From: Dinochytrium kinnereticum
Taxonomy: Eukaryota > Chytridiomycota > Chytridiomycetes > Chytridiales > Chytridiaceae
DNA length: 59,755 bases
Direction of reading: 5' to 3'
Assembly: GCA_027604005.1 (NCBI GenBank)
Contig: JADGJT010000011.1
Span: 78,781-138,535 of the forward strand
Both the position numbers and the translations under genes were made by a program. How positions within the stretch are numbered: the first letter of the stretch is position 1; the number at the start of each line of letters is the position of its first letter. Below the pieces are notes generated by a model, which had not been told where the DNA came from, searched no databases, and saw only the letters and a program-made list of their open reading frames with translations. Of the stretch, positions 1 through 11,345 are shown one piece after another.

Positions 1-1741
1 TTAGCAACCAACCCCCCCCCCCCCCCGAAAGAACCAATGCCGCGTAAGCAACGCACCTTCATCTTGGAAATCAATCTTCTCCGACTTGCAGCAAGCGCAA
101 CCCATGTTTCCCGAACGACGCTCAGCTCAGACAGAACAACAGGGCAGTAGCGCAGTAACCGAGAGGAGATCTCTCAACTCGAGAACCCGTCCAGTGAAAA
201 AAACAAAATGCAAAAAAAGAGCCAAGCGAATCCAACGACCAAAATATCTGTCCTCCTCGCCAGCAGATCACTACAAATAGAACCGTCGTCTAGCAGGCGA
301 AACCCCGAAAAGCAAAAAGGGAGCCCCAGGCTTTCTATGTGTCTAAAAAGAGCAGCAAGGCCTGCCTTCTTGCAAACACTCCTCTTAAACTATCTGAAAA
401 ATACTCCTCTTAAACTGATATGAATGATCTTCCCCGAGCGATACAACGGTCGTCGCAGTTTCCGTCCCACGAACAATCGAGAACCCTTGTTCAATATTCC
501 CGCTTGTGAGGGGGGAGGGCTGTCTGCCAAACGTGGAGCAGCACAGCGAGGAATCAACGCTGAGTATCAAGTCGTATGTAGCGGCAATGGATAGACGGAT
601 GACTAGGATGTCGATCTTGCCCTTTTGCAGCAGGGAAAAAGGGACATTGATTTTCGAAGCTCACGGCGCAGCATCAAGCAAATCCACCTCCTCACCTCTT
701 TGCTCTCAGTCCACACACCCAGCAGACGGGGGCAAATCAACTCGACGTGTGCCAGGGATGAATGGACGACGGGATGACGGGCGTCAGGAAGCGATGGCGG
801 TCGCCAGAGGGGACGTTGGCAAAGGGGGAAGGAAGGTGGAGCCTCAGCGACAGATTGAGATTGTCCCTTGTCGCACAGCGACGGCCTCTGCACCAACCAG
901 AGAAGGCGAGCATGAACCGCCGGTTCTTCATCCACCTCCTTTGTGCAGACAATGCGGGAACGGACAATCGACAATGGAACCAGCGAACCAGCGGCCATTG
1001 TTCGCGTCGTTCATGTCGTGGCTGGCGTGGGACGACGGGCGTGACGACGGAACGACGCGCGGTGCATGGCAATTGGCGGGTCCAGATCTTGTCGGTGTCT
1101 TGCGCATCGATTGGATCTGCGCGAATGGCCTCTGCTGGTCCTGCTCTGGCCGTCTGGAATGACGGTCAGCTGAAAGCATGCTGTCGCCTTGTCCTTCCTT
1201 CTTTCTGTTGTCCCCAATCGCTTCCTTTTGATGCAGGTGCTTCTGATCATCCTCCAGAAAGTTACCACCTGATCCCCATGTTATGTTGTGAGTGGAGGCA
1301 AACACGCTGCTACTTTGACGCGGCGTGTTGGATCCATGTGCATGACTTTCATGTGAAGCTTTGACGGCTCAAAGTCCTGTAGTGCGTGGCATCTGCTTGG
1401 AGATGCAGCTCAGTCGGAAGATGGGCAGGTCGCTGATCGCCCGTGTGGTAAAGAAATTACTATAGCTGTTATGTTGTCAATGACGAGCTGAGACTTGATA
1501 AAAGCAGTGGATAGAGTGTTTGGATGAGGAACCACTTTTATTCGAATTATGATAGACCTTCAGTTGAAAGCGCCAGTCATAACCCTCTTCCACAAACATG
1601 TTCTGAATGGTGGATAGCCATGTCCCAAATCACTGAAATGAGCAAGTCGCTAAAGTGTGTAGTTTGCAAAGCCAGGTTTTGTTCGTGACGGACTTTGACT
1701 TGACCACAGTTCTCAAAAAATCAATTCAACAACCCACCATC
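1..1741. other. No recognised gene; left flank
   Basis: This stretch starts with a C homopolymer at 11-26 and contains only short open frames on both strands. The longest plus-strand frame (506-1162) opens with GTG rather than ATG, and its translation is low-complexity and matches no family I know. I see no splice-consistent chain of exons leading into the gene at 1742. It probably holds the 5' region of that gene and part of a neighbour outside the window. Confidence 0.5.
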
Positions 1742-3409
1742 ATGTCTACACAAGCAACAGCCGATGCCTTCCCCATTGACGGGGGTATCCTCGAGGGCGG
1801 CGGACAGAGTTGAGTGCTGAACAATGATCCCTGGACAGCATCAAACCATCGCTAAACCATCCATGTCTTTGTCCCCAAATCCTTCACAGTCCTTCGAAAC
1901 TCCATCGCCTATTCATCCCTCCTTTCACAGCCCATCTTCATCCAAAACATCCGAGCAAATAGAACAAAACCCGGTTTAAGACCGCAGCATCTCGCAGGGC
2001 TCCAGCTTGTGGCAAACATCGCATCCTCTTCATCCCAACCTTCATCACTGCTCGGAGGGGTGACACCTAAACCTGCGAAGTCGCTGCAAGAGGGTGGATT
2101 AGGGCCTGCAAAGGTCGGGCATGACATGATTCGGTTTCTTCCTGGGCGGATTGGGGGTGATGAATTGGAGGGCGTCGACAAGTTGGAGTATGTTTCTGAC
2201 ACTGGGACGGCGGGGTCGATTGGGCTGTTGATTCAGGTCTCTTTGCCAGTTTTACTGTTCGCAGATAAACCTTCTGAGGTTGTTATGAGGGGTGGAACGA
2301 ATGCTGGTATGATTCTGCGTGTTGTTCTTTGTGTTGCTAACGTTGACGTGTGAAGAGAGCGCTCCGCAGATTGACTTCACAATCGAGGTCCTGCTCCCTT
2401 TTCTTCGAGAACATGTTTTCCGCGGGGAGGCAGAATCATCTGTGGACCTTATCGTAAGAAGAAGAGGTTACTTTCCGAAAGGTGGGGGGGAAGTTCAGAT
2501 GAATGTCAACCCTGTTGCAAAGGGAAAGACGCTTTCGTCGTTCCAGGTCACCGACCGCGGTGTCCCTGTACGGGTGGGGGGGTATGTTTTTTGTCCCGTC
2601 TTTGCCGATCCGTTATTTACTTTCATGCTATAGGCGTGCGTTTGTTGCGGGGAACCTGCCTGCTTATGTGAGTTTCGTGGCCTTTTCACTAGCGTTCCAC
2701 ATTAAGGCTCACATTTATTTATAATGCTGTTTTATGTTAGGTTGCGGATAAGATGCAAAAGGCTATCGCGGAGGGGCTAAGGGGCTCATTTCCCCACGAA
2801 GTGATTAATCGGGGTAGAGATATTGAGGTCGTGAAAGACTCTCCAGAAATATCAGTAGGAACAGCGATGGGATGCCAGTAAGTTATCCCTTTGTTCCTCA
2901 CAAAGCATTTCACTTAAAACGGCCTCATCCAACACAAACCTCATCCAAACGCTCACCCCTCATTTCACTCAACAAAAGAATCTGGATAGAAACCTCCACT
3001 GGTTGTCGTATTACTGGATCATCCCTTGGTGCGCCGCGAACTTCCGCAGAGGACGTAGGAAAGAAAGCTGCTGAGATGCTACTTGAGCAGTGGTCTGGCG
3101 GAGGATGCTGCGACGAGTACCTTCAAGACCAGATCCTTATCTTTATGGCGCTGGCTGAAGGCACATCAAAAGTCTTGTCAGGGCCCTTAAGTTTGCACTC
3201 TGAGACTGCCATGCACATTGCAAAGGAGTTGACTGGGGTAAGGGCAATCACATTATCACTTTTCCTTTCTTTTCTTCTTTCTTTCCCACTCTTGCTTGTT
3301 ACTTACTGGTGAGTGGATGGGATAGGCATCGTTCCGCGTAACGCCGCTGGGCGATGGGACGCCAAGGCTCTGGATTGAGGTTGAAGGGATCGCATACTCA
3401 CCCAGATGA
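1742..3409 (+). CDS. RTCA: RNA 3'-terminal phosphate cyclase
   Basis: This enzyme uses ATP to turn an RNA 3'-phosphate into a 2',3'-cyclic phosphate, through an adenylated enzyme intermediate. Seven exons join in frame (1742-1808, 1890-2306, 2356-2581, 2634-2667, 2741-2877, 2979-3237, 3326-3409) to give 407 residues, somewhat longer than the roughly 340-370 usual for the family. Visible signatures are GGILEGGGQILRNS at the N-terminus, RANRTKPGLRPQH, the glycine-rich GTAGSIGLLIQ, RGGTNAE-SAPQIDF, and RRGYFPKGGGEV. The ATG at 1742 is the first that keeps the family N-terminus intact. The next gene begins 256 bp downstream on the same strand. The motifs match the RTCA (cyclase) branch; the Rcl1-like branch, which acts in rRNA processing and lacks cyclase activity, is less likely because the cyclase-type glycine-rich motifs are intact. 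Confidence 0.93.
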
Positions 3410-3665
3410 GGGCTGGTGGTGAATGTCCGGTGGGCGGGTGCTTGGAACTCGGCATAAACCAGTGGTAAACACGCAGCTTACCCAATAAGGTTGAAAAAGT
3501 CAAATTGATTGATATGGTATCTGCATGTGCCGCTTTGGTACAAGGATAAAACTTTGTGATCCGCAGCGTGACAGACAGCAATCAGCATTGCCCCCCGAGT
3601 GCCCACCACTGCCCCTAATAATAATATTTCCTCAACCCGCCATAACGCCATCAACACCTCCAGCC

Positions 3666-5254
3666 ATGGTCGTCGTTATCCCGTACGCAGACCTCTGCTC
3701 CACCGACGCAGACCTCTCCGCAAAGATTGCTGAGGGCTTTGGCAACGACAGCGACTGTCTAGGCATCATCATCGTGTCCGATCTGCCCGTGAGTGTCTCT
3801 GCTTGATACCAAGCTGGCTGCTTGTCCTGACCATCCTTCGCTCTGAAGAACTTTGTGGAGAAGAGGGAGAAGCTTCTTCGCCTTGCTTCGGTATTCGCGG
3901 CACTCCCGGAGGATGTCAAGAGGTCTTGCGTTCATGATGACTCGACATATCTCTTTGGATGGTATGTGTTGGGCGATGTGCCTTGAGTTTGGTCTGACTT
4001 TATTCTTTCTTTGGTTAGGTCGCATGGGAAGGAGAAGATTGAAGGGAGCTTGGACTTTGCAAAGGGTTCCTTTTACAACAACCCTTTGATTGACGCTAGG
4101 CCCTCTGCCGATCCTGAATACGTCAAGAAATACCCTGCCTACGGGTCAGTATTCTTTACGGGCGCTATTTCGCCGTTGATGTGATTGATATTCTTTTGTC
4201 TGGCTGTGTCGTGTGTTGACTTTCAACTTTTAAAAATGCAGATTCGACAATGTCTGGCCCAAGGAACTCCCCGAGTTGAAGGCGGCGTACATGGACGTTT
4301 GTATCATCTTTCCTTTCAGCCCGTCTTTCCTCCATTTTTAGAGTCATTCTCTCCATGTGCTTCCTTCCCTCGCTTCCTTCCCTCGCTGCAATCACTGTCA
4401 TTTCAGCCAATCTCAATTTCCCTCCTCCCCAACCAAACCATCCCCGTAGCTCGGCTCATACATTGTCAACGTCGGAAAGAAGCTTGGTCACCATTGCGAT
4501 AAGTACATCTCATCCAAGGACCCATCTATCAACCCCAACTTCCTGGAATCCGCCATTGAGAGCTCCATTACACACAAGGCTCGTCTCCTCCATTACTTCC
4601 CCGTCGCGGAGAAGAGCAATGATCCATCCAAGGTTGGAAGCTGGTGTGGGCTTCATGTTGATCATAGTATGGTATGAAGATTAGGGTTTTTTGTTGTTCT
4701 TATTGTCGCGTTGTTGAGTTCTCTTGTGGGGCTATTTGGGAGTGTGGCATCCTTTTTTTACACGTGTTGACGGCATGTATGCTTACCTCACCTACTTCGC
4801 AGCTCACCGGCCTCACTAGTGCTATGTACGTCAAGGACACTGACCCTGAGTACAAAGAACTCGACATCAGTTCCCTCCCACTCGAAGAGCGCGGCGATTT
4901 AGAATCGTCCGGCCTTTACATCAAGAATCGTGGCGGGGAATACATCAAGGTATCTCTTCCCTTCCTCCCTTTTAAACTGGGGGCAGAGCAAAAGAAAAGG
5001 TTTAAATTCTCATCACTGGTTCATTCCAGGTCAGCATACCCCGTGACTGCCTGGCTTTCCAAATCGGTGAGGCTTCGCAGGTCGCTTCCGGAGGCCTTCT
5101 CGTCGCCACCCCTCATTTGGTTAAGAGTGGAGGAGCGGCCAATGTGTCGAGAAACACGTTTGCCGTGTTCATGCAGCCCAATGTTGATCATAAGCTGACG
5201 GATATGTTGACTTTTGATGGGCTGACGCAGGAGGTTATGAAAAGGCATTATTAG
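3666..5254 (+). CDS. 2-oxoglutarate/Fe(II) oxygenase-like protein
   Basis: Seven exons (3666-3788, 3849-3961, 4019-4144, 4242-4296, 4450-4671, 4803-4949, 5030-5254) join in frame to give 336 residues. The C-terminal half looks like the double-stranded beta-helix fold of isopenicillin-N-synthase-like dioxygenases. His208 and Asp210 (GLHVDHS) form the HxD iron ligands, His291 (ATPHLV) is the likely distal iron ligand, and Arg303 (SRNTF) is placed to bind the 2OG carboxylate. The segment CLAFQIGEASQVASGG before the distal His is typical of this superfamily. The substrate cannot be told from sequence; related uncharacterised proteins occur in plants and fungi. There is no signal peptide or membrane span, so it is probably cytosolic. 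The start is the ATG at 3666, with no in-frame alternative nearby. Confidence 0.75.
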
Positions 5255-5962
5255 TAACGATGGTTTCTTAGTGGAGTTGAGATTGGGCGTATGATTGTGT
5301 ACGGGTTCTTTTTACTCGCTCAGTCTATGTTGAAGTTGCCAAATTACGTTTTATAACCGTGTACAAAGCTGATATCTTTTAAGTTTTGCGCAAAGCTTAA
5401 ATACAAGAACGAATTAAAAGGCAAATGTCTCATCAGTGGAAGTCCCAAATAAACCAGCTTTCTATTACATACAAAGGAAAAAAGGGAAAGAAGTAAAGAA
5501 AGGCGAAGATCTTTAGGGTAAGCAATTAGAAAGACATGAAAGGGCAGGAACATGAGGCGTGGTTCATTAATTCATTAAAGACAAAGCACGATTCAACCAT
5601 TACAAGAATGAAAAAAATAAATCAAAAACCAATGTTTGTCCAGCAAAAAAAAAACAAAACCAACTTGGGTACTATTAAAGTAAAGACTAATTGCAAAAAC
5701 TAAAGAAAGCTTGACAAAAATGAACAAACGGAAGTAAAATTAAGTAAAATGAACAAAAAGGAACCATTCACGAGACCATAGAGCCTATTCTACATTACCA
5801 AAGTGTGAAGAAGGAAGGAGAACCATTGGAAGATGAACCAAATCACCTTTTTGCCCGAAACAAAAAAAAACAAAAACGTGACCTTATCTGATAAAACGCT
5901 TCCTATCGTAAAGAAACGAAACCCTTCTCCTCAAAAGATACAAAGAGATAATCCACATCAAT
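5255..5962. other. Intergenic, convergent 3' ends
   Basis: This is A-rich sequence between two converging genes, presumably their 3' UTRs and polyadenylation regions. The only open frame of note (5833-6015) overlaps the final exon of the minus-strand gene. No RNA gene or repeat was recognised. Confidence 0.6.
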
Positions 5963-7599
5963 CTAAGCAGAAACTGGCAGCACTTCCTTCCCGTTCCGCT
6001 TCTGCCCCCGAATAACCTTCAACCCCAATCTCTCCCTCCTCCGATCCCTCCCACGATGAATAGCAACCACCGCAAAAAAAAACCCGACGAAAAGCGTGGT
6101 AAGTCCCAAATAAAACACTGGAGCAAGTGGCGACGAGGTGTTGAGGAAGGGGTAGACCCAGTATCCATTTGGGCTGTATAAAATAAAAATATTAAAAAAT
6201 AACGGGTTAGGAATAGGTGGGGGCCTTTGATATTAATAAGGGTTCTTAACTATTCTTTTTTGAGATCTTTGACAAGATGTGAGAGCGTTGCGTGAGTTAC
6301 TTGGGTATAGGCCATGTAGAGAAGTGATACGAATAAGAATCCTGTCCAGTGGGTTGGGTGGATTGGGATTCGGGATAGGAAAAATTCCAAAAGTATGACG
6401 ATGAGGTCAAAGAGGTGCAAGTTGGTGTTGTACCTTTGAGTAGAAAAAAAAGGAGGTTATTATCCAAACAGCAGCAAAGGAGGAAAAAAAGCGGATGTGC
6501 TTCAGGAAAGAAAAAAGAAAATAAGGTTGCCCGCTAGTTACTGCTAACTATTCTCTTTCGCTTCCCCTTCTCTATCACCTTCCTCACAGAAAAACAAAAC
6601 TGCCAAACTCAAAGACTCACCATATCACATAAAAATTAGGATCCCTGAACATTGGCCACGCTAGCACACTCCAAAACACCAGCGGGACAATATAGTGATA
6701 AACAGCAGGAAGAATGTAAAGATTCCAGTTCAACCATCGAATCCAAGTGGGTCGGGATCGAAGTTTTTCTGAGGAATAGTTGGAGCGGATATAGATAAAG
6801 GAGTTGTAAGCCGCGACCTTTTTTTTTTTTTAAAACAAATTATTACTTTTGGTTGTAGGGGGAAAAGAGTAGAGAAATAGGGGGGTATTGTTCTAGTAAA
6901 CAGAGGAGGGGTGGTAATGCTTACAAAGAGGTAGATATTAAGGCCGATCCTGCAAAACGTTATAATAAAGGTTAATAGGCGAAGGAAGGAAGATGATATA
7001 AGCTAACTGTGTAATTCTCATTGGGAAAAAGATAACATGATTGCGAGTATAGAGGATTCTCCTAAGAAGACATGTCTAAATCGATCTTCCCTTCTATTTT
7101 TTAACAGAGGTAAAACATACAAAATGAAAGAGGTTTCCTCCGTCAAAAATAGAACACCCTCGTAAAACAGCATTCATCGATCGCCCATAAGCCCCTTCCC
7201 CCCCAATTAAACTGAAAAAAAAACAAACCAAAAAACCCAAAGCAACCCGATGCACAACTGCTCCATACCCACTAAAAAAACAACGACAAAACAAACTCAC
7301 CAACTCAAGTTAGTAAAATAAGTGATAATAAACACCCTCCCCTCATCCCCACTGACATCCGGCACCCGAATAGGCGTAAAGACCTGCATAACAAGGGGAT
7401 GAATGCAGTAGACCGCCAACCCCAACCTCAGCCAGAACAAGACCTCTGGCGACACGTGAACGGAGGTCACCATCGTCTCCTCGTCAAAGGCATCAAGGCG
7501 GGGGGTGATGTACGGATGGATGTGGGTCTTGAAGAAGGACTTTGGGGGTGTGGGATGGGCGTCGGCGGAGACGCCGTCGGGGGGATGGGTGGTCGGCAT
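5963..7599 (-). CDS. FAR-17a/AIG1-like integral membrane protein
   Basis: Five exons (7599-7301, 6949-6925, 6817-6621, 6433-6251, 6173-5963) join in frame to give 304 residues with about five to six membrane spans. Exon 2 is a 25-nt microexon. The family fit rests on YFTNLSWIGLNIYLF, on NTNLHLFD, and on GYWVYPFLN near the C-terminus, which corresponds to the WVYPFL signature of AIG1. Human AIG1 and ADTRP are membrane hydrolases of fatty-acid esters of hydroxy fatty acids that use a Thr and a His; the candidates here are Thr96 and His180. That activity is inferred by family, not shown. The first ATG is at 7599; the open frame runs upstream without another ATG. The last intron needs the donor GTTAAG to keep the frame. 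Confidence 0.65.
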
Positions 7600-7873
7600 G
7601 TGAGGGTGTGACGGAGGGTGAGACGGGTATCTGGGTGAAAGCTGAGCCGTTGCGTCCTTGACTGCGCAAGTTTTATTTTTCTTTCTGTGGATTGTGTCGC
7701 GCTTTGCTGAGCTCACGCGTCGCTGCCACCAAACGCTGCTGAGGGATGCGGTCCTCTTCGAAGAATGCAGAAATAAGTAGCCTTAATTATAATGTTTCGT
7801 CTTTACTTTTGACGATAGGACTGTACGATGATTTATTTGATCCAACTATTAATGTTTAACTTTACCCAATTCA

Positions 7874-10800
7874 TCACCTCTCATCCGTATTCCTCCGTCT
7901 CCGTCCACCAGCCTCCGGCCGTCTCGCACTCGTCCGGTTCATGGCCACGCTGGGTCTCCAATCATCCTCCCCATCCTCCTCCTCCTCATCACGTCGATGC
8001 CGATCATCGCGTCGTGACGCACCACGTGGCCGAGAGTTCGGTCGTGAAGAAGAGGGTGGGCTTTGTTCCTCAGTGTCCTCTTCGTCTTGTTGTTTGAATC
8101 TGGCGGATTTGGGGCGGGGGTTAGGGGTTTTCAGAGAGGGTGACCATGGTTGGGATTGGTCGAGGCTTGTGGGGACGACCTGGGTCGTGATTTGGTGGTG
8201 CTGCTGAAAGGCAGATGTGGGAAGGTTTCGGTTTTTTATGTTGGGTTTAGGGTCATCCCGATTTTTCCTTTGGAAGGATTCTTCTCGGCTCCACTTGTTG
8301 GCTCCATCACCTCCTTGGCCGCTTCGCTCAGAATCTCGATATTGGGATTTTGAAAAGGATTCGCTCTGAACTTCTTCTTCACGTCCACCTGGGCGAGGTC
8401 TAACCTGGTTCTTTAGGCTATCCTTCTCAACATCGTCCCCACCAGGAGCTTTTCTACCTCCTCGCCGACCGTCGTCCTTCATACTACGATTTCGCCTCTC
8501 AGAAGTTACCTCTCCACGTCCTAAGCGTCCCCTCTCCCCCTCCTCGTCCCCACCAACTGGGATATCCAGCTCCGAGTCCTTTGGAATAGGCGGAAGCCGA
8601 GCCTGTCTTCTCGGTGGAGTCTCCATCTCCTGTTGTACCGTATCAATAGTTCCCAACCCAGGTGGAGACCGCCATTGAGTCTCCGAGCCCCTTTGAGATG
8701 AAGACTGCATCAGGTCTCGCTTTGATTGCTGCTGCTGGTGCGGTAGAGGAGGAGGGGCTTTAGAGTCACCTTGAAGGGATGGCATTGAGTCTGTGACATT
8801 TTGGGAAGGGATAGTAGAGGAGAGGGACTCGACGGTTGATGCGGAGCTTTCGAAACTCAATCCGTCGTCGTTATCAATTTGTCCAGGTTGTTTTCTATTT
8901 GGTGGGATTTCGGATCCCTTTCGCGTGCGCATAAAAGTTTTCCAGAGACGTGGGGTGGTGGGATTGGGGGTCGCTTGGAATGCTGGTATGGCAGTAGAAG
9001 TTGTTATACCCCCAACTTTCACGTCCCCAATCCCACGGTAGGTTTCGGCCATCCATGATGATGATGCCGGGTGATCAGCAGCGCCAGCGATCCATCCACC
9101 CCGGTCGGTAAAATCATCGATGGGGAACATATCGTCTGGGTTTTGGAATGTAGTGGTCTCAACATCTGATCCGAACCCCAACCCTCCTTCCTCATCATCA
9201 ATATCTTTCGGCTGTTTCCGTGCCTCCTTTTTCGCCTTTCGTAAAGCCGCCAACTTTCCTACCTTGACACTATACTGAAACAACAATGCAACACCTCCAA
9301 CAATCACCATAAATCCAAACAAGACCGTCATACCGGACTGCAAGGAGGCGACTGGGAATCCTCGAAACAGGACTGAAGAACTGAGCATCGTCATCGTTGT
9401 AAAGAAGACATAGTAGACGGGCGTGACAACAGCCGTAGAGAAGCGATTGAGGGCTTTGTTGAGGAAATGAATTTCGCAGAGGATCAAGAAAATGACGAGG
9501 CCGAAGAGAGGGTACATCTGCCAATGGCGAAACTGATTGTCCTCTTTCCAAAACCTTATCGAGTATGTTAGGGAGGCGCCAAAACCTGTTCATGTTTTTA
9601 TTGGGAGGGGAAGGTTTGTTATAGTGTGTTAGAATAGGAGAGACCGTTAAGAAATAATATATTGTAGGTTTGTTTGTGGCGAGAAAGAAAAGCAAGGGGT
9701 TATGAGGAAGAGCATGTTGGCATAGGCTTCAAATTCTTACCTTCGATGGCTATGACAAGAAACGATCCTACAATCGAACAGATAGAGATGTAAACAATTG
9801 GATTCTTATCGCCATATCTTGGAGACACATAATAAATCAAGTAAAGAACGATGAACAACGAAACAAAGCTATATGCAATAAACCCTGAACACAAAAAGAA
9901 GGCGGGGAAAAGTCAGTAAATAAAACCTAACCGCGTGTAATTTACAAGTGAGCAAATAGAGCAGTTTTCCTTACCAGGTGCAATCACAAATTCTAGAAAA
10001 GCATGCAACGTCTCTGCCTGAGAATTGGAAGGTCCGTGCAACACGATGATGATGGAACCAATGAGGCATTGCCCGCACCCCACTTTTCCTGAGAAACTCA
10101 GACGCTCGTTGAGGAAGATTGAGGAGAGGATCGCGCTAAAAACAGGTAGTTATTTGGATTTGTTTCCCACACAAACACGCTCTTTTTTAGTCTACCTTAC
10201 GACGACACTAAGGGCTCCAAGGGGAGTTACAAGAATGGCAGGTACGAAGCCATATGCAGCAAAATTAGCACCCTCGCCAATAGCCACTATTGAAAAAGAG
10301 AAAGATGTAATTTAATAAGAAGAATCGAAAAGAGAAGAAAATGATTGAGAGAGGTACTCCGTGTGAAATTTTCAAGAAGAAAACAAAAGAGAAAAAGAAA
10401 AAAAAGCAAGAAAAAAGAGAGAGAGAGAGATTTGGGTGGAAGAGAAGAAGAAGATAATGGTGAGTCGCCGAGCGAGAAACTCGCTTAAAGTCGACACAAA
10501 AAGAAAAAGAAGGCGCACATTCATTATAAGAAAAGAGCAAAAAAATATTCTCACGAGACACTTGCAAGGAAAAGGAAATAAAGATAACTCTCTGCGCTTG
10601 CTAAGACAAGACTCTCATATATCGACGCGAAAAGAACAAGAGAGAAAACAGCACTAGCGCGTGGACATTAAAATATACTAAAGATGCCGAACTCGCCAGG
10701 GGAATTAAACGTTCATTCAGCTGGCAAGAGCATACATGCTTGTTGAAGTGCAGTGCTCACGCCTAAGCCAAACAGGAAGGGAGAAAAAAAAAAAGAGGAA

Positions 10801-11084
10801 AAACTCGCTATTCTCGCTTTCAGATCTCAACTGAGGATGAGTCCAGACCACCAGAGAGGGTTTTTTAGATACTCTGAAGCGGGCGTGTTTCCCTTCTCAT
10901 CCAATAGGCCCAGCTTTTTTGCTCTGGCCTGAGCATCCAGCAGACCTCTCTTTTTCAGAATGTAGGAAGTGCCAATGAAGAGGCCCGAGGATAGGGCCAG
11001 AGTGACGCCGACAACGCCGTACCAGGCCGGGGTCTCTTTATGAGCGGATGAGGTTGAGGTGGTTGAAGCGGCGTCGGTCGCCAT
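7874..11084 (-). CDS. NIPA-family transporter with long cytoplasmic tail
   Basis: NIPA proteins are multi-span membrane proteins of the drug/metabolite transporter superfamily, linked to Mg2+ transport. Five exons (11084-10832, 10286-10196, 10135-9975, 9884-9741, 9585-7874) join in frame to give 786 residues. Signatures include [53 protein letters not shown] and [19 protein letters not shown]. The transporter core ends near residue 325. The remaining 460 residues or so form a charged, Ser/Pro/Arg-rich, probably disordered tail, whereas typical family members end soon after the last span. Intron 1 is unusually long (545 bp) and carries GCGAG-type motifs. The exon 2/3 junction only works with donor AG|GTAGAC. 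The tail may hold regulatory or trafficking sites (inference). Confidence 0.88.
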
Positions 11085-11345
11085 GGCGTCAAAGGTGGGA
11101 GGATGGGAGGGAAGGTGCAGGGTGCATGCAAGAAAGGGTGCTGGTAGGTGAGGAGAGCGATCGCAGACAATCGGAATCCAGTAAAAGGAAGAATAAAGGT
11201 AGAGGGATTTGCGGTCCGGGCATCTTGGCAAGGTCAGGGATATAGGGGTTAGGGATTTTCAACTGAAATTTACACTGCTCCATCAGATATTTGTCTCATC
11301 CTCGCATCCTGACAGCCAGACGGACGCGTCGCCATCTCACTGCGA
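11085..11345. promoter_or_regulatory. Shared upstream region of NIPA and P450 genes
   Basis: This is a 261-bp head-to-head interval between the start codons of the minus-strand NIPA gene and the plus-strand P450 gene. It must hold both promoters. No TATA box or known operator was recognised. Confidence 0.5.

Noticed and set aside
506..1162. 218-residue plus-strand open frame near the window start
   Set aside because: It opens with GTG, has no recognisable domain or splice partner, and overlaps equally long frames on the other strand.
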